This document shows, one piece after another, positions 53,606-64,000 of a stretch of 64,000 nucleotides of DNA. Source of the DNA: Serratia proteamaculans (lineage in GTDB: Bacteria > Pseudomonadota > Gammaproteobacteria > Enterobacterales > Enterobacteriaceae); NCBI RefSeq assembly GCF_013337185.1, contig NZ_SWDE01000005.1, positions 247,706-311,705 on the forward strand. The letters are read 5' to 3'. The position numbers were made by a program, and so were the translations under genes. Position 1 is the first letter of the stretch. Each line of letters begins with the position of its first letter. The notes under the pieces were generated by a model. That model did no database searches, had not been told where the DNA came from, and worked only from the letters and a program-made list of their open reading frames with translations.

Positions 53606-53888
53606 ATTATTGTCGTGTTGTCCGAGAGTTAGCCAATCTTGGTGGATAATCCGATGATAAACCACCATTATTTTTAATGGTATAGCTTGTTGATTAGTAA
53701 AATCTTTCTATTATCAAAAGGGTGGCTGGTTCACATTTTGTTTATTTTTAAGGTCTGATATAAGGATAGGCAAGCAGTATAAATCGTGCATACTGTGCGC
53801 CTTTTAGTGGGCGTAACGGATCTTAGAGCCCGTATCTTTGGCTGATGCGGATGCATCGCTAACGGATGTTCTAATAAAGAAACGAATT

Positions 53889-55757
53889 ATGAGCACAGAG
53901 CATAAACAGTCCTTATCGGCGGTAACCCTGGCGGCAATTGGGGTGGTTTACGGTGATATCGGCACCAGCCCTCTCTATACTCTCCGAGAGTGTTTCTCCG
54001 GCCATTACGGCTTCGATGTTCGTCCAGATGTGGTTTTTGGCTTTCTTTCGCTGATTTTCTGGATGTTAATCATCATTGTTTCCCTCAAGTACCTTACCTA
54101 CGTCATGCGGGCGGATAACGCCGGTGAAGGGGGGATACTGACGCTGATGTCGCTGGCCGGGCGCCATACTTCGGCGCGGACAACGTCCATATTGGTGATC
54201 CTGGGTCTGATTGGCGGCAGCTTCTTCTATGGCGAGGTGGTGATCACCCCGGCGATATCGGTGATGTCGGCGATAGAAGGCCTGGAAATTGCCGCGCCGT
54301 CGCTTGATGGCTATATCGTCCCGCTGTCGATTCTGGTTTTGACCCTGCTGTTTGCCATCCAAAAGCACGGTACTGGCAGCGTCGGCAAGCTGTTTGCGCC
54401 GGTCATGCTGCTGTGGTTTATCGTTCTGGCGGTGCTGGGGGCACGTAGCATCATGGCCAACCCGGAAGTGCTGCAGGCGTTAAACCCGAAATGGGCGCTG
54501 AACTTCTTTATCGAATATAAGAAGGTGTCGTTCTTTGCTCTGGGTGCGGTAGTGCTGTCGATCACCGGCGTTGAGGCGCTGTACGCCGACATGGGTCACT
54601 TTGGCAAATTCCCTATTCGTCTGGCCTGGTTCACCGTGGTGCTGCCTTCGCTGGTGCTGAATTACTTCGGCCAGGGTGCCTTACTGCTGAAAAATCCGGA
54701 GGCGATCAAGAATCCGTTCTTCCTGCTGGCACCGGATTGGGCGCTGGTCCCACTATTGATTCTGGCAACGCTGGCCACGGTTATCGCCTCACAGGCGGTG
54801 ATCTCCGGCGTGTTCTCGCTGACTCGCCAGGCAGTGCGTCTGGGATATCTGTCACCGATGCGCATCATCCATACTTCGGAGATGGAATCCGGTCAAATCT
54901 ATATCCCGGTGATCAACTGGACGCTGTATATCGCGGTCGTGCTGGTGATTATTGGTTTCGAACACTCCAGCAATCTGGCGGCGGCATACGGTATTGCCGT
55001 GACCGGCACCATGGTATTGACCAGTATTCTGGTGACCTCGGTGGCGATCAAAAATTGGCACTGGAACCGTTTCTTCGCCGTCGGCATTCTGGCTGTCTTG
55101 CTGATTATCGATGTGCCGATGTTCTCCGCCAACGCCTTGAAGCTGTTCTCTGGCGGTTGGTTGCCGTTGCTGCTGGCACTGGTGATGTTCATCATCATGA
55201 CCACCTGGAAGAGCGAGCGTTTCCGCCTGCTGCGCCGCATGCACGAGCACGGTAACTCTCTCGAGGCAATGATCGCCTCACTGGAGAAATCTCCGCCGGT
55301 ACGGGTGCCGGGGACTGCGGTCTTTATGTCGCGTGCCATCAACGTGATCCCTTTTGCGCTGTTGCATAACCTGAAACACAACAAGGTGCTGCATGAGCGA
55401 GTGGTGCTGTTGACACTGCGCACTGAAGACGCACCTTACGTCCACAACGTGCGGCGGGTGACCATCGAACAGCTTTCGCCGACCTTCTGGCGGGTGGTGG
55501 CCAGCTACGGCTGGCGTGAAACGCCGAACGTGGAGGAAGTGTTCCACCGCTGTGGGCTGGAAGGGCTGCCGTGCCGGATGACGGAAACCTCGTTCTTTAT
55601 GTCGCACGAGTCGTTAATCCTGACCAAACGGCCTTGGTACCTGTTCCTGCGCGGCAAGCTGTTTATCGCGCTGAGCCGTAACGCGCTGCGTGCGCCGGAC
55701 CAGTTTGAGATCCCACCCAATAGGGTGATCGAACTGGGAACCCAGGTCGAGATTTAA
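53889..55757 (+). CDS. kup: Low-affinity potassium transporter Kup
   Basis: Proton-coupled K+ uptake system of the KUP/HAK family. The 622 residues equal E. coli Kup. The first helix has the family signature [17 protein letters not shown] (about 18-34), about 12 membrane helices follow, and the C-terminal cytosolic domain begins after about residue 450. The ATG at 53889 (MSTEHKQSL) is chosen over an in-frame upstream start. Divergent from ravA with 283 bases between. Confidence 0.96.
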   Translation: MSTEHKQSLSAVTLAAIGVVYGDIGTSPLYTLRECFSGHYGFDVRPDVVFGFLSLIFWMLIIIVSLKYLTYVMRADNAGEGGILTLMSLAGRHTSARTTSILVILGLIGGSFFYGEVVITPAISVMSAIEGLEIAAPSLDGYIVPLSILVLTLLFAIQKHGTGSVGKLFAPVMLLWFIVLAVLGARSIMANPEVLQALNPKWALNFFIEYKKVSFFALGAVVLSITGVEALYADMGHFGKFPIRLAWFTVVLPSLVLNYFGQGALLLKNPEAIKNPFFLLAPDWALVPLLILATLATVIASQAVISGVFSLTRQAVRLGYLSPMRIIHTSEMESGQIYIPVINWTLYIAVVLVIIGFEHSSNLAAAYGIAVTGTMVLTSILVTSVAIKNWHWNRFFAVGILAVLLIIDVPMFSANALKLFSGGWLPLLLALVMFIIMTTWKSERFRLLRRMHEHGNSLEAMIASLEKSPPVRVPGTAVFMSRAINVIPFALLHNLKHNKVLHERVVLLTLRTEDAPYVHNVRRVTIEQLSPTFWRVVASYGWRETPNVEEVFHRCGLEGLPCRMTETSFFMSHESLILTKRPWYLFLRGKLFIALSRNALRAPDQFEIPPNRVIELGTQVEI

Positions 55758-55765
55758 CGTCCCCC

Positions 55766-55792
55766 AAGGGCTCAGCAACCGCTGGGCCCTTT
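55766..55792 (+). terminator. kup terminator
   Basis: AAGGGCTCAGC-aacc-GCTGGGCCCTT is a long stem with one mismatch followed by TTCTGTTT, nine bases after the kup stop. Confidence 0.88.
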
Positions 55793-55815
55793 CTGTTTAT
55801 GTTCTCGGTAACACG

Positions 55816-55911
55816 AGCGAAACGTTTCGATGGCGATCACATTTCTGCACCGTCCCGGTTGCCTTCTGTTGGCGTTTTTTTAAACTCCAGACACAAGCGA
55901 AACGTTTCGCT
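55816..55911. promoter_or_regulatory. Two RbsR operators and rbs promoter region
   Basis: AGCGAAACGTTTCGAT (55816-55831) and the perfect palindrome AGCGAAACGTTTCGCT (55896-55911) are LacI-family operators with centres 80 bp apart. Between them TTGCCT (55859-55864) and TAAACT (55881-55886), 16 bases apart, may be the promoter. TGTGATCGCCATCGAA, read on the minus strand over the first operator, is an imperfect CRP-like site. RbsR binding is inferred from the operon. Confidence 0.82.
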
Positions 55912-55931
55912 GGTGGAGTGAGAAGAAAAAG

Positions 55932-56351
55932 ATGAAAAAAGGCGTGCTGCTCAATGCTGATGTTTCTGCCGTGGTTTCCCGCCTCGGCCATACCGACCAG
56001 ATCACCATCTGTGATGCAGGGCTGCCTATTCCGGCGGCAACGCAGCGTATCGATCTGGCGCTGACCCAGGGTGTGCCGACGTTTTTGCAGGTACTCGGGG
56101 TGGTTACGCAGGAAATGCAGGTAGAGAGCGCCATTCTGGCGGAAGAGATAGTTAAACAAAATCCGCAGCTCCATCGTGCGTTGTTGGCTCAACTGACCGA
56201 ACTTGGCCAACACCAGGGTAATACCATCAGCGTGAGCTATATCAGCCACAGTGCGTTCAAAGCGCAAACTGAACATAGCCGGGCAGTGATCCGCAGCGGG
56301 GAATGCTCGCCGTACGCGAATGTGATCCTCTGCGCCGGCGTAACTTTCTGA
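55932..56351 (+). CDS. rbsD: D-ribose pyranase
   Basis: Interconverts beta-pyranose and furanose forms of ribose so that the kinase gets its substrate. The 139 residues equal E. coli RbsD; the catalytic histidine is in [19 protein letters not shown] (about residue 20). First gene of rbsDACBKR; the second operator ends 20 bases before its start. Confidence 0.97.
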   Translation: MKKGVLLNADVSAVVSRLGHTDQITICDAGLPIPAATQRIDLALTQGVPTFLQVLGVVTQEMQVESAILAEEIVKQNPQLHRALLAQLTELGQHQGNTISVSYISHSAFKAQTEHSRAVIRSGECSPYANVILCAGVTF

Positions 56352-56358
56352 GGCATTT

Positions 56359-57864
56359 ATGCAACCTTTACTGCAACTGAAAGGGATCGATAAAGCCTTT
56401 CCCGGCGTGAAGGCGCTTTCCGGCGCCGCACTCAGCGTTTATCCCGGCAAGGTAATGGCGCTGGTGGGGGAAAACGGTGCCGGGAAGTCCACCATGATGA
56501 AAGTGCTGACCGGGATTTATAACAAGGATGCCGGCAGTCAGTATTTTCTCGGTAAAGAGGTGGCATTCAACGGGCCAAAGGATTCACAAGAAGCGGGTAT
56601 TGGCATTATCCATCAGGAACTGAACCTGATCCCACAGTTGACGATCGCGGAAAACATCTTCCTCGGGCGCGAATTTGTTAACCGTATCGGCCGCATCGAC
56701 TGGAAGCGCATGTATGCCGAAGCCGACAAACTGTTGGCGCGGTTAAACCTGAGTTACAGCAGCCACCGGCTGGTGGGCGAGCTGTCGATCGGTGATCAGC
56801 AGATGGTGGAAATCGCCAAGGTGCTGAGCTTCGAATCCAAAGTGATCATTATGGATGAACCGACGGATGCGCTAACCGACACTGAAACCGCCTCTTTATT
56901 TAAAGTGATCAACGAGCTGAAGGCCGAAGGGCGCGGCATTGTTTATATTTCGCATCGCCTGAAAGAGATTTTTGAAATTTGCGACGACGTCACGGTGTTT
57001 CGTGACGGGCAGTTTATTGCCGAGCGGCCGGTCAGCGAGCTGCAGGAAGATTCACTGATAGAAATGATGGTCGGCCGCAAGCTGGAAGAACAGTATCCAC
57101 GTCTGAATCAGCCGCGCGGTGAAAAGCGACTGGAGGTCAGCCAGGTTTCCGGCCCGGGTGTGGATGACGTCAGCTTTACCCTGTACCGGGGCGAAATTCT
57201 TGGCGTGGCCGGGCTGATGGGCGCCGGGCGTACCGAACTGATGAAAATTATCTACGGTGCCGCGCCGCGCAAATCCGGTACCGTCAGCCTCGATGGCCGC
57301 CCGGTGGTTACCCATTCTCCGCAGGACGGCCTGGCGAACGGCATTGTGTATATCTCCGAAGACCGTAAGCGCGATGGCCTGGTGCTGGGGATGTCGGTGA
57401 AGGAAAACATGTCGCTGACGGCGCTGCGCTATTTCAGCCGTGCCGGTGGCAGCCTGAAACAGGCCGAAGAGCAACAGGCGGTGGGCGACTTCATCCGTTT
57501 GTTCAATATCAAGACGCCGTCGATGGAACAGCCTATTGGCCTGCTCTCCGGCGGTAACCAACAGAAAGTGGCGATCGCCCGTGGCCTGATGACGCGGCCA
57601 AAGGTGTTGATCCTCGATGAGCCGACACGCGGCGTCGATGTTGGCGCAAAAAAAGAAATCTATCAGTTAATCAACCAGTTCAAGCAGGAAGGGCTGAGCA
57701 TCATTCTGGTGTCTTCGGAAATGCCGGAGGTGCTGGGCATGAGTGACCGCATCCTGGTGATGCACGAAGGACATCTCAGCGGTGAGTTCCCGATTGAACA
57801 GGCCACCCAGGAAGCGTTGATGGCTGCGGCCGTTGGCAAGCAATACGGCGTAAAGCAGGAGTAA
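56359..57864 (+). CDS. rbsA: Ribose ABC transporter ATPase RbsA
   Basis: Tandem ABC ATPase of the carbohydrate CUT2 class, 501 residues. The first half has Walker [10 protein letters not shown] (about 37-45) and Walker [12 protein letters not shown]. The second half has a degenerate Walker A region, [12 protein letters not shown], a good signature LSGGNQQK and Walker [12 protein letters not shown]. This asymmetry is usual in RbsA. It sits seven bases after rbsD and six before rbsC. Confidence 0.97.
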   Translation: MQPLLQLKGIDKAFPGVKALSGAALSVYPGKVMALVGENGAGKSTMMKVLTGIYNKDAGSQYFLGKEVAFNGPKDSQEAGIGIIHQELNLIPQLTIAENIFLGREFVNRIGRIDWKRMYAEADKLLARLNLSYSSHRLVGELSIGDQQMVEIAKVLSFESKVIIMDEPTDALTDTETASLFKVINELKAEGRGIVYISHRLKEIFEICDDVTVFRDGQFIAERPVSELQEDSLIEMMVGRKLEEQYPRLNQPRGEKRLEVSQVSGPGVDDVSFTLYRGEILGVAGLMGAGRTELMKIIYGAAPRKSGTVSLDGRPVVTHSPQDGLANGIVYISEDRKRDGLVLGMSVKENMSLTALRYFSRAGGSLKQAEEQQAVGDFIRLFNIKTPSMEQPIGLLSGGNQQKVAIARGLMTRPKVLILDEPTRGVDVGAKKEIYQLINQFKQEGLSIILVSSEMPEVLGMSDRILVMHEGHLSGEFPIEQATQEALMAAAVGKQYGVKQE

Positions 57865-57870
57865 TCAGAT

Positions 57871-58836
57871 ATGAGTTCCCAGAGTGCGGCAAAACGCTGG
57901 TTCAGTAAAGAGTGGCTGTTAGAGCAAAAATCACTGATTGCTCTGCTGGTGCTGATCGCCGTGGTCTCTTCAATGAGCCCGAATTTCTTCACCGTAAATA
58001 ACCTGTTCAATATTCTGCAGCAAACCTCGGTGAACGCCATAATGGCGGTGGGGATGACGTTGGTGATCCTCACTTCTGGCATCGATTTGTCGGTGGGATC
58101 GCTGCTGGCGCTGACCGGCGCGGTGGCGGCATCGATCGTCGGTTTCGAAATTAACGCGGTGGTAGCCGTGGCGGCTGCTCTGGCATTGGGGGCGGCAGTC
58201 GGCGCCTGTACCGGGGTGATCGTAGCCAAAGGCAAGGTGCAGGCGTTTATCGCTACTTTGGTGATGATGCTGCTGTTGCGCGGTGTCACCATGGTGTACA
58301 CCAACGGCAGTCCGGTGAATACCGGCTTTACCGACGTGGCCGATACCTTCGGCTGGTTCGGCATCGGCCGTCCTCTGGGCGTTCCCACCCCGATCTGGAT
58401 CATGGCGATCGTGTTTATTGCCGCCTGGTACATGCTGCACCATACCCGTCTGGGTCGTTATATTTATGCCCTGGGCGGTAACGAAGCGGCGACCCGTCTG
58501 TCCGGTATCAGCGTTGATAAAGTGAAGATTATCGTTTATTCGCTTTGTGGACTGCTGGCGGCACTGGCGGGGGTGATTGAAGTCGCGCGCCTGTCTTCCG
58601 CGCAGCCAACGGCCGGTACCGGCTATGAGTTGGATGCCATTGCCGCGGTGGTGCTGGGTGGTACCAGCCTGGCCGGTGGCAAGGGCCGCATTGTTGGTAC
58701 GTTGATCGGGGCGCTGATCCTTGGCTTTCTGAACAACGGTCTGAATTTACTGGGTGTTTCTTCGTACTACCAAATGATCGTGAAGGCAGTGGTAATACTG
58801 CTGGCGGTTCTGGTAGAGAACAAAAGCAACAAATAA
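57871..58836 (+). CDS. rbsC: Ribose ABC transporter permease RbsC
   Basis: Homodimeric membrane channel of the ribose importer, 321 residues with about ten hydrophobic helices. The CUT2 signature GIDLSVGSLLALTGAVAA and GGTSLAGGKGRIVGTLIGAL are present. It follows rbsA with a six-base gap and leads to the binding-protein gene after 21 bases. Confidence 0.97.
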   Translation: MSSQSAAKRWFSKEWLLEQKSLIALLVLIAVVSSMSPNFFTVNNLFNILQQTSVNAIMAVGMTLVILTSGIDLSVGSLLALTGAVAASIVGFEINAVVAVAAALALGAAVGACTGVIVAKGKVQAFIATLVMMLLLRGVTMVYTNGSPVNTGFTDVADTFGWFGIGRPLGVPTPIWIMAIVFIAAWYMLHHTRLGRYIYALGGNEAATRLSGISVDKVKIIVYSLCGLLAALAGVIEVARLSSAQPTAGTGYELDAIAAVVLGGTSLAGGKGRIVGTLIGALILGFLNNGLNLLGVSSYYQMIVKAVVILLAVLVENKSNK

Positions 58837-58857
58837 CCTCCCCCTACAGGAATCACG

Positions 58858-59748
58858 ATGATGAAAATGAAAAAACTGGCAATTCTGGCTTCAGCCTTCG
58901 CGCTGAGCGCCACCCTGAGTGCTAACGCGTTGGCTAAAGACACCATCGCGCTGGTGGTTTCTACCCTGAATAACCCGTTCTTTGTCTCAATGAAAGAGGG
59001 CGCACAGCAGGAAGCCAATAAGCTGGGTTACAACCTGGTGGTGCTGGACTCGCAAAACAACCCGGCGAAAGAACTGGCGAACGTACAGGACCTGATGGTG
59101 CAGGCACCCAAGTTGTTGCTGATTAACCCAACCGATTCTGATGCGGTCGGCAACGCCATCAAGATGGCCAACCAGGCCAAGATCCCGGTTATCACCCTGG
59201 ACCGTGTGGCAAGCAAAGGTGAAGTAGTCAGCCACATCGCTTCGGATAACCGCGTCGGCGGTAAAATGGCCGGTGACTTTATTGCCAAGAAAGTGGGCGC
59301 AGACGCTAAAGTGATCCAACTGGAAGGCATCGCCGGTACCTCCGCCGCCCGTGAACGTGGCGAAGGCTTCAAACAGTCGCTGGATCAGAACAAATTTAAA
59401 CTACTGGCCAGCCAGCCGGCAGATTTTGACCGTACCAAAGGCCTGAACGTGATGCAGAACCTGCTGACCGCTCATCCGGACGTGCAGGCGGTGTTTGCCC
59501 AGAACGATGAAATGGCGCTGGGAGCACTGCGTGCGCTGCAAACCGCCGGTAAAACAGACGTGGTCGTGGTAGGCTTCGACGGCACCGCTGACGGCGTGAA
59601 AGCGGTTGAAGGCGGCAAACTGGCAGCGACCGTGGCACAACGCCCGGATCAGATCGGTGTGATTGGTGTTGAAACGGCGGATAAAGTGTTGAAAGGCGAA
59701 AAAGTGCCGGCCACTATCCCGGTTGATCTCAAGCTGGTCACCAAATAA
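58858..59748 (+). CDS. rbsB: Periplasmic ribose-binding protein
   Basis: Delivers ribose to RbsAC and to the Trg chemoreceptor in species that have it. The 296-residue precursor has a signal peptide ending ALA near residue 26. The mature part starts [16 protein letters not shown], with the ligand residues [18 protein letters not shown] and [15 protein letters not shown] stands upstream of the ATG. Confidence 0.97.
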   Translation: MMKMKKLAILASAFALSATLSANALAKDTIALVVSTLNNPFFVSMKEGAQQEANKLGYNLVVLDSQNNPAKELANVQDLMVQAPKLLLINPTDSDAVGNAIKMANQAKIPVITLDRVASKGEVVSHIASDNRVGGKMAGDFIAKKVGADAKVIQLEGIAGTSAARERGEGFKQSLDQNKFKLLASQPADFDRTKGLNVMQNLLTAHPDVQAVFAQNDEMALGALRALQTAGKTDVVVVGFDGTADGVKAVEGGKLAATVAQRPDQIGVIGVETADKVLKGEKVPATIPVDLKLVTK

Positions 59749-59816
59749 CACTCTGTAGCACCAAGCGCCATCAAAACGGGGCGTTTATGATGGCGCGCAA
59801 TTCAGGAATCAATGCG

Positions 59817-60743
59817 ATGGCAACAGGTAAGCTGGTGGTTCTGGGCAGTATCAATGCCGACCATATCCTTAATATTGAGCAGTTTCCCCAACCGGGCGAA
59901 ACGGTGATCGGGAAGCAGTATAAAGTGGCGTTTGGCGGCAAAGGCGCCAACCAGGCGGTGGCAGCAGGGCGCAGCGGCGCGGATATCGCTTTTATCGCCT
60001 GCGTGGGCGCTGATGACATCGGCGAACGCATTCGTCAGCAGCTGGCGACCGATCGCATTGATACCCAACCAATAGAGGCGATTGCCGAAAACACTACCGG
60101 CGTCGCGCTGATTTTTGTCAATGCTGAAGGCGAGAACGTGATCGGCATTGATGCCGGCGCCAATGCCGCAGTGACTCCCGATTATCTGGCTCGCTATCAG
60201 CAAAAAGTGATCGATGCCGACGCGCTGTTAATGCAGCTCGAGTCGCCGCTGGAGACGGTTATCGCCGCTGCCGGCCTGGCGAAACAGCATCAGACTCAGG
60301 TGATCCTCAATCCTGCGCCGGCCCGTGAACTGCCGGACGAATTATTGGCAATGATCGATATGATTACGCCAAACGAAACCGAAGCCCAGCGCCTGACCGG
60401 TATTGCGGTCAATAATGATGATGACGCCGCGCGTGCCGCACAGGCTTTGCATGATAAAGGCATTGCCACGGTGATCATCACCCTTGGCAGCCGTGGCGTT
60501 TGGCTGAGTGAGAACGGCAAGGGTAAGCTGGTACCTGGCTTCAGGGTTAAAGCGGTAGACACCATCGCCGCCGGCGATACTTTCAATGGGGCGCTGGTCA
60601 CAGCGCTGCTGGAAGGCAAAACCATGGCAGAGGCGGTACGATTTGCCCATGCGGCAGCAGCCATTGCGGTGACTCGTCCTGGCGCGCAGCCTTCCGTACC
60701 CTGGCGCGAAGAGATCGACACCTTCTTGCAGCAGCAGGAGTAA
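59817..60743 (+). CDS. rbsK: Ribokinase
   Basis: Phosphorylates ribose to ribose-5-phosphate. The 308-residue PfkB-family kinase has [12 protein letters not shown] (about 7-18), [13 protein letters not shown], the sodium/potassium site region and the catalytic anion-hole motif [12 protein letters not shown]. The ATG at 59817 with AGGA upstream gives the usual length; an in-frame ATG at 59787 would add ten residues and cannot be excluded. The gap to rbsR is five bases. Confidence 0.95.
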   Translation: MATGKLVVLGSINADHILNIEQFPQPGETVIGKQYKVAFGGKGANQAVAAGRSGADIAFIACVGADDIGERIRQQLATDRIDTQPIEAIAENTTGVALIFVNAEGENVIGIDAGANAAVTPDYLARYQQKVIDADALLMQLESPLETVIAAAGLAKQHQTQVILNPAPARELPDELLAMIDMITPNETEAQRLTGIAVNNDDDAARAAQALHDKGIATVIITLGSRGVWLSENGKGKLVPGFRVKAVDTIAAGDTFNGALVTALLEGKTMAEAVRFAHAAAAIAVTRPGAQPSVPWREEIDTFLQQQE

Positions 60744-60748
60744 TCCCC

Positions 60749-61750
60749 TTGGCCACCATGAAAGACGTCGCCCGCCTGGCGGGCGTTTCAACCTCGACGG
60801 TCTCGCACGTCATTAATGACAATCGCTTTGTCAGCGACAGCGTGCGGGCCAAAGTCATGGCGGCCGTTGAACAACTGAACTATGCGCCTTCTGCACTGGC
60901 GCGTAGCCTCAAACTGAACCAGACGCGCACCATTGGCATGCTGGTGACCTCCAGCAATAACCCGTTTTATGCCGAAGTTGTGCGTGGCGTTGAGCGCAGT
61001 TGCTATGAGCGTGGTTACAGCCTGATCCTGTGCAATACCGAAGAAGATGCCGCACGCATGAATCGCAACATGGAGACGCTGCTGCAAAAGCGCGTCGATG
61101 GCTTGCTGTTGATGTGTACCGAAAATCATCGGCCATCGCAGGACGCGCTGAGCCGCTATCCTTCGTTGCCGATAGTCATGATGGATTGGGCGCCGTTCGA
61201 AGGGGCCAACGATATCATTCAGGATAACTCGCTGCTGGGTGGTGAGATGGCGACCGATCACCTGATCGCCCGTGGATATCGCAAGATTGCCTGCATCGCC
61301 GGCCCACAGGATAAAACTACCGCCCGCCATCGGTTGGAGGGCTACCGTCGAGCCATGCAGCGCGCCGGGTTGGCCGTCTTGCCGGGGTACGAAGTGCACT
61401 GCGATTTTGAATTTGAAGGCGGCGTGGATGCCATGAAGCAACTGCTGGCACTGGCTGAACCCCCGCATGCGGTATTCGCCGGTAACGATGCGGTAGCCGT
61501 AGGTGCCTATCAGGCGCTTTATCAGGCCGGCTTGTCGGTGCCGCAGGATATGGCGGTGATGGGCTACGATGATATAGAACTGGCCAAATATCTGGCGCCA
61601 CCGTTAAGCACCATTCACCAACCGAAAGATTCACTGGGGGAATTGGCGATTGATACGCTGATTAACCGCCTGCAGAATCCGGAACGCGCAGCCCAGGTTC
61701 TGGTGTTGACCCCTGAGCTGGTGGAGCGTGCTTCTGTCGGTTACCGTTAG
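60749..61750 (+). CDS. rbsR: LacI-family ribose operon repressor RbsR
   Basis: Represses rbs until ribose binds. The 333 residues begin with the LacI helix-turn-helix ([20 protein letters not shown]) and the hinge [10 protein letters not shown], followed by a periplasmic-binding-protein-like domain ([34 protein letters not shown]). TTG at 60749 is taken as start because AGGAG lies at proper spacing and homologues begin MATMKD; the ATG three codons later is the alternative. It ends overlapping hsrA by four bases. Confidence 0.95.
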   Translation: MATMKDVARLAGVSTSTVSHVINDNRFVSDSVRAKVMAAVEQLNYAPSALARSLKLNQTRTIGMLVTSSNNPFYAEVVRGVERSCYERGYSLILCNTEEDAARMNRNMETLLQKRVDGLLLMCTENHRPSQDALSRYPSLPIVMMDWAPFEGANDIIQDNSLLGGEMATDHLIARGYRKIACIAGPQDKTTARHRLEGYRRAMQRAGLAVLPGYEVHCDFEFEGGVDAMKQLLALAEPPHAVFAGNDAVAVGAYQALYQAGLSVPQDMAVMGYDDIELAKYLAPPLSTIHQPKDSLGELAIDTLINRLQNPERAAQVLVLTPELVERASVGYR

Positions 61751-63162
61751 CCTGCAGTTTTAACCGGTTTTTTCGGGTCCTGGCCACTGATCAGGTTACG
61801 GCCGTCCTTTCTTCTCAGCAGCATAAACACAAACGCCGAGGCCACGGTGACAATCCCCATGGTAATAAAGGTGTAGTGGAAGTGATCGACCATGGTTCCC
61901 GGTGACATGGTTTGATAGAAACGCAGCACCGCCGCGCTGATCGCCACCCCGAAGCTAATAGAAAGCTGTTGAGTCACTGCCAGCACGCTGTTGCCGGAGC
62001 TGGCATTGGCATCGTTCAAATCTGCCAGGCTGATGGTATTCATGGCGGTGAATTGCGTAGACATCGCCATCCCCAGCACGAACAACGGCAGGATCATCAG
62101 CCACAGCGGCATCCCCGGGCTTTGCAGCGCGAACTGGGCAATCAGCACGCCGATAATCATGGTGATGCCCACCAGAGTTTTACGATAGCCGAACCAACGC
62201 AGCACCTGAGTGACGGTGGATTTGGCCATCAATGAACCGACCGCCGTCGGCGCCATCATGCAACCGGCAATAATCGCCGAGTAACCGAAACCCACCTGCA
62301 ACATCAGTGGCATCAGGAACGGCACGCAGCCGGTCCCCAGCCGTGAGGCTACGTTACCGGCAATCCCCACCGAGAAGGTTCGCGTCTGGAACAGGTCCAG
62401 GCCAATCAGCGGTTGAGGGTGCCTGCGAGCATGAACGATGTAGCCGAACAGCATCACGACCCCACTGAGTAAAATACCCAGCGAGATATAGCTGGCAAGT
62501 ACCTGCTCGCCAAACAGCTCAAGCCCGGTGGAAACCAGTACCAGGCTCAGCCCAAACAGCATAAAGCCCATAAAATCGAAGCGCCGTTTGGGGGTAGTAA
62601 AGTCCGGCATATATTTACGCGCATAGAAGATACCGAGCAGGCCAATCGGGATATTGATAAGGAAAATCCAGTGCCAGGTGGCGTAGGTCACCAGCCAGCC
62701 GCCCAGCATCGGCCCCATGATCGGCCCAACCAGCCCCGGCATGGTTACGAAGTTCAGCACCGGCAACAGTTCGCTGCGTGGGTAGGCGCGCAGCAGAGCC
62801 AGGCGCGCCACCGGCATCATCATCGCTCCGCCGACGCCCTGAATGACTCGAGACGTTACCAACAGGCTTAACGTCGGAGAAAGTGCACACAGCAGCGAAC
62901 CGAGAGTAAACAGAGAAACCGCGACGATAAACACCCGGCGGGTACCGAAGCGATCCGCCAGCCAGCCGCTGACCGGGATCAGCATCGCTACCGTCAGGGT
63001 ATAGCTGATCACCGCCGACTGCATCGCCAGCGGTGAACGCTCAAGACTTTGAGCTATCGCCGGCAACGCCGTATTGAGGATGGTGGCGTCCAGTGCCTGC
63101 ATAAAGAACGCCATGGCGGCGATCCAGGGTAGCCCTGCCATACTGCGCGCGGATTTAGTCAT
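61747..63162 (-). CDS. hsrA: MFS multidrug-type transporter HsrA
   Basis: Drug:H+ antiporter-2 type transporter (14 helices) of 471 residues. Visible are motif A-like [13 protein letters not shown] (about 67-79), motif C-like [17 protein letters not shown] and a start [32 protein letters not shown] DHA2 first helix (quoted: [17 protein letters not shown]). In E. coli HsrA (YieO) lies in the same place; its substrate is not known. The convergent end overlaps rbsR by four bases. Confidence 0.92.
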   Translation of the reverse strand: MTKSARSMAGLPWIAAMAFFMQALDATILNTALPAIAQSLERSPLAMQSAVISYTLTVAMLIPVSGWLADRFGTRRVFIVAVSLFTLGSLLCALSPTLSLLVTSRVIQGVGGAMMMPVARLALLRAYPRSELLPVLNFVTMPGLVGPIMGPMLGGWLVTYATWHWIFLINIPIGLLGIFYARKYMPDFTTPKRRFDFMGFMLFGLSLVLVSTGLELFGEQVLASYISLGILLSGVVMLFGYIVHARRHPQPLIGLDLFQTRTFSVGIAGNVASRLGTGCVPFLMPLMLQVGFGYSAIIAGCMMAPTAVGSLMAKSTVTQVLRWFGYRKTLVGITMIIGVLIAQFALQSPGMPLWLMILPLFVLGMAMSTQFTAMNTISLADLNDANASSGNSVLAVTQQLSISFGVAISAAVLRFYQTMSPGTMVDHFHYTFITMGIVTVASAFVFMLLRRKDGRNLISGQDPKKPVKTAG

Positions 63163-63225
63163 TGTGAGTTCCGGTTAACTGTCGTCTTCGTCCCTTTCAT
63201 CTTCTTCTATATATAAGTAGGGGCG

Positions 63226-63915
63226 TTAGTCTTTCTCTCTAAGCAAAACCTGGCAGGCGGTTAATGCCGCTGCGCTTTCACCGGCGAGTATCGCATCGAC
63301 GATGGCCTGATGGTGCTGGAGCTTAATCACTTCGTTGCCGGTGATGGCGCGGAAGTAACTTTGATATACCGAACTGAACAGATTGGCAAACGAGGTCAGA
63401 AATGGGTTGCCGCTGGCTTCATAGATCAGCTGGTGGAATTGGGTATCCACCTGGATCCAGTGCTCCCGGTCGAACTGGATATGCAGGGCGCGCATTTCCG
63501 CCATCAGTTCAGCCAGTCGTGCGGTTTGCTGATGGCTGGCATTGGCCGCCGCCAGTGAGCAGGCCTGAGGTTCCAGAGAGGTACGCAATATAAGGAAGTG
63601 CTGCATGACCTGATCAAAGTTTTCCTTGGTCATCCACCAGGTCAGCAAATCCTGATCGAGAAAGTTCCACTGGCTTTGTGGCATCACCCGGGTCCCAATG
63701 CGTGGTCGGGGTAACAGCATACCTTTGGCGGCCAGCATCTTCACGGCTTCGCGTACTGCTGTGCGGCTAACACCGAATTGTTCTCCCAGTTCCATCTCTC
63801 CGGGCAGGATGCTGCCGGCCTGATAATCGCCTGCCAGAATTTGTTGGCCGAGTTTTTCTGCAAGCAGATAAGAAAGATTGCGTTGGGCGGCCTGTTGTTG
63901 AGCATTAAATTGCAT
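63226..63915 (-). CDS. yieP: FadR/GntR-family regulator YieP
   Basis: Predicted transcription factor of 229 residues. The N-terminal winged helix-turn-helix (about 15-80) includes LGEQFGVSRTAVREAVKMLAAKG; the FCD domain follows, with metal-type residues in DTQFHQLIYEASGNPFL. It lies 63 bases upstream of hsrA in the same direction and may regulate it (inference). In E. coli yieP stands beside rrnC; the 85 bases left in this window show no rRNA sequence. Confidence 0.92.
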   Translation of the reverse strand: MQFNAQQQAAQRNLSYLLAEKLGQQILAGDYQAGSILPGEMELGEQFGVSRTAVREAVKMLAAKGMLLPRPRIGTRVMPQSQWNFLDQDLLTWWMTKENFDQVMQHFLILRTSLEPQACSLAAANASHQQTARLAELMAEMRALHIQFDREHWIQVDTQFHQLIYEASGNPFLTSFANLFSSVYQSYFRAITGNEVIKLQHHQAIVDAILAGESAAALTACQVLLREKD

Positions 63916-64000
63916 GGCTGCGAGTCCTTAACTGACATTGTTACTCTTATTTTACTCTACGGATCGCCAGCTTTTGCGGCTGTTTACCGGAAAAAGTGAT

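Noticed and set aside
63916..64000. Start of an rRNA operon, expected next to yieP from E. coli gene order
   Set aside because: The 85 bases show no 16S sequence and no clear rrn promoter.

Overview
The window is a core-chromosome segment of a gamma-proteobacterium of the order Enterobacterales, most probably a Serratia species (inferred from protein similarity, the oriC sequence and gene order; the species cannot be fixed from sequence reading alone). It spans the replication origin. The backbone follows the Escherichia coli K-12 order closely: dgo operon, yidA, gyrB-recF-dnaN-dnaA, rpmH-rnpA-yidD-yidC-mnmE, yieE-chrR-adeP-yieH, phoU-pstBACS, glmS-glmU, atpCDGAHFEBI, rsmG-mnmG, oriC, mioC-asnC-asnA, viaA-ravA, kup, rbsDACBKR, hsrA, yieP.

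Region 1-4.7 kb is D-galactonate catabolism (dgoR, dgoK, dgoA, dgoD tightly overlapped on the minus strand, with dgoT after a 342-base gap). Region 4.8-7.4 kb is an accessory three-gene operon: a YheO/DauR-type PAS regulator, a PLP-dependent threonine-dehydratase-like enzyme and an ornithine-cyclodeaminase/mu-crystallin-family enzyme, preceded by two related 18-bp palindromes. Region 7.4-19 kb is the dnaA/gyrB block on the minus strand and the rpmH-to-mnmE block on the plus strand, diverging from a regulatory region with DnaA boxes and many GATC sites; an ERIC repeat sits between dnaN and recF.

Region 19-28.9 kb mixes conserved genes (yieE, chrR, adeP, yieH) with insertions relative to E. coli: an MBL-fold hydrolase, an orphan IucD-like N-hydroxylase, an exported hydrolase-like protein that lacks the catalytic serine, and a polar amino-acid ABC transporter without an ATPase gene. 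Region 29-38 kb holds the Pst phosphate uptake operon with two Pho boxes, a small exported coiled-coil protein, and the UDP-GlcNAc genes glmS and glmU. Region 38-48 kb is the complete nine-gene ATP synthase operon, then rsmG and mnmG.

oriC lies at about 48190-48480, with three 13-mers, DnaA boxes R1-R4 and about a dozen GATC sites. To its right are mioC, asnC and asnA, the RavA-ViaA chaperone pair, the Kup potassium transporter, and the ribose operon under two near-identical RbsR operators 80 bp apart, closing with hsrA and yieP. No tRNA, rRNA, CRISPR array, phage or insertion sequence was seen. The least explained items are the 4.8-7.4 kb operon, the IucD-like/YieE pair, the serine-less hydrolase-like protein and the coiled-coil protein beside the Pho boxes.
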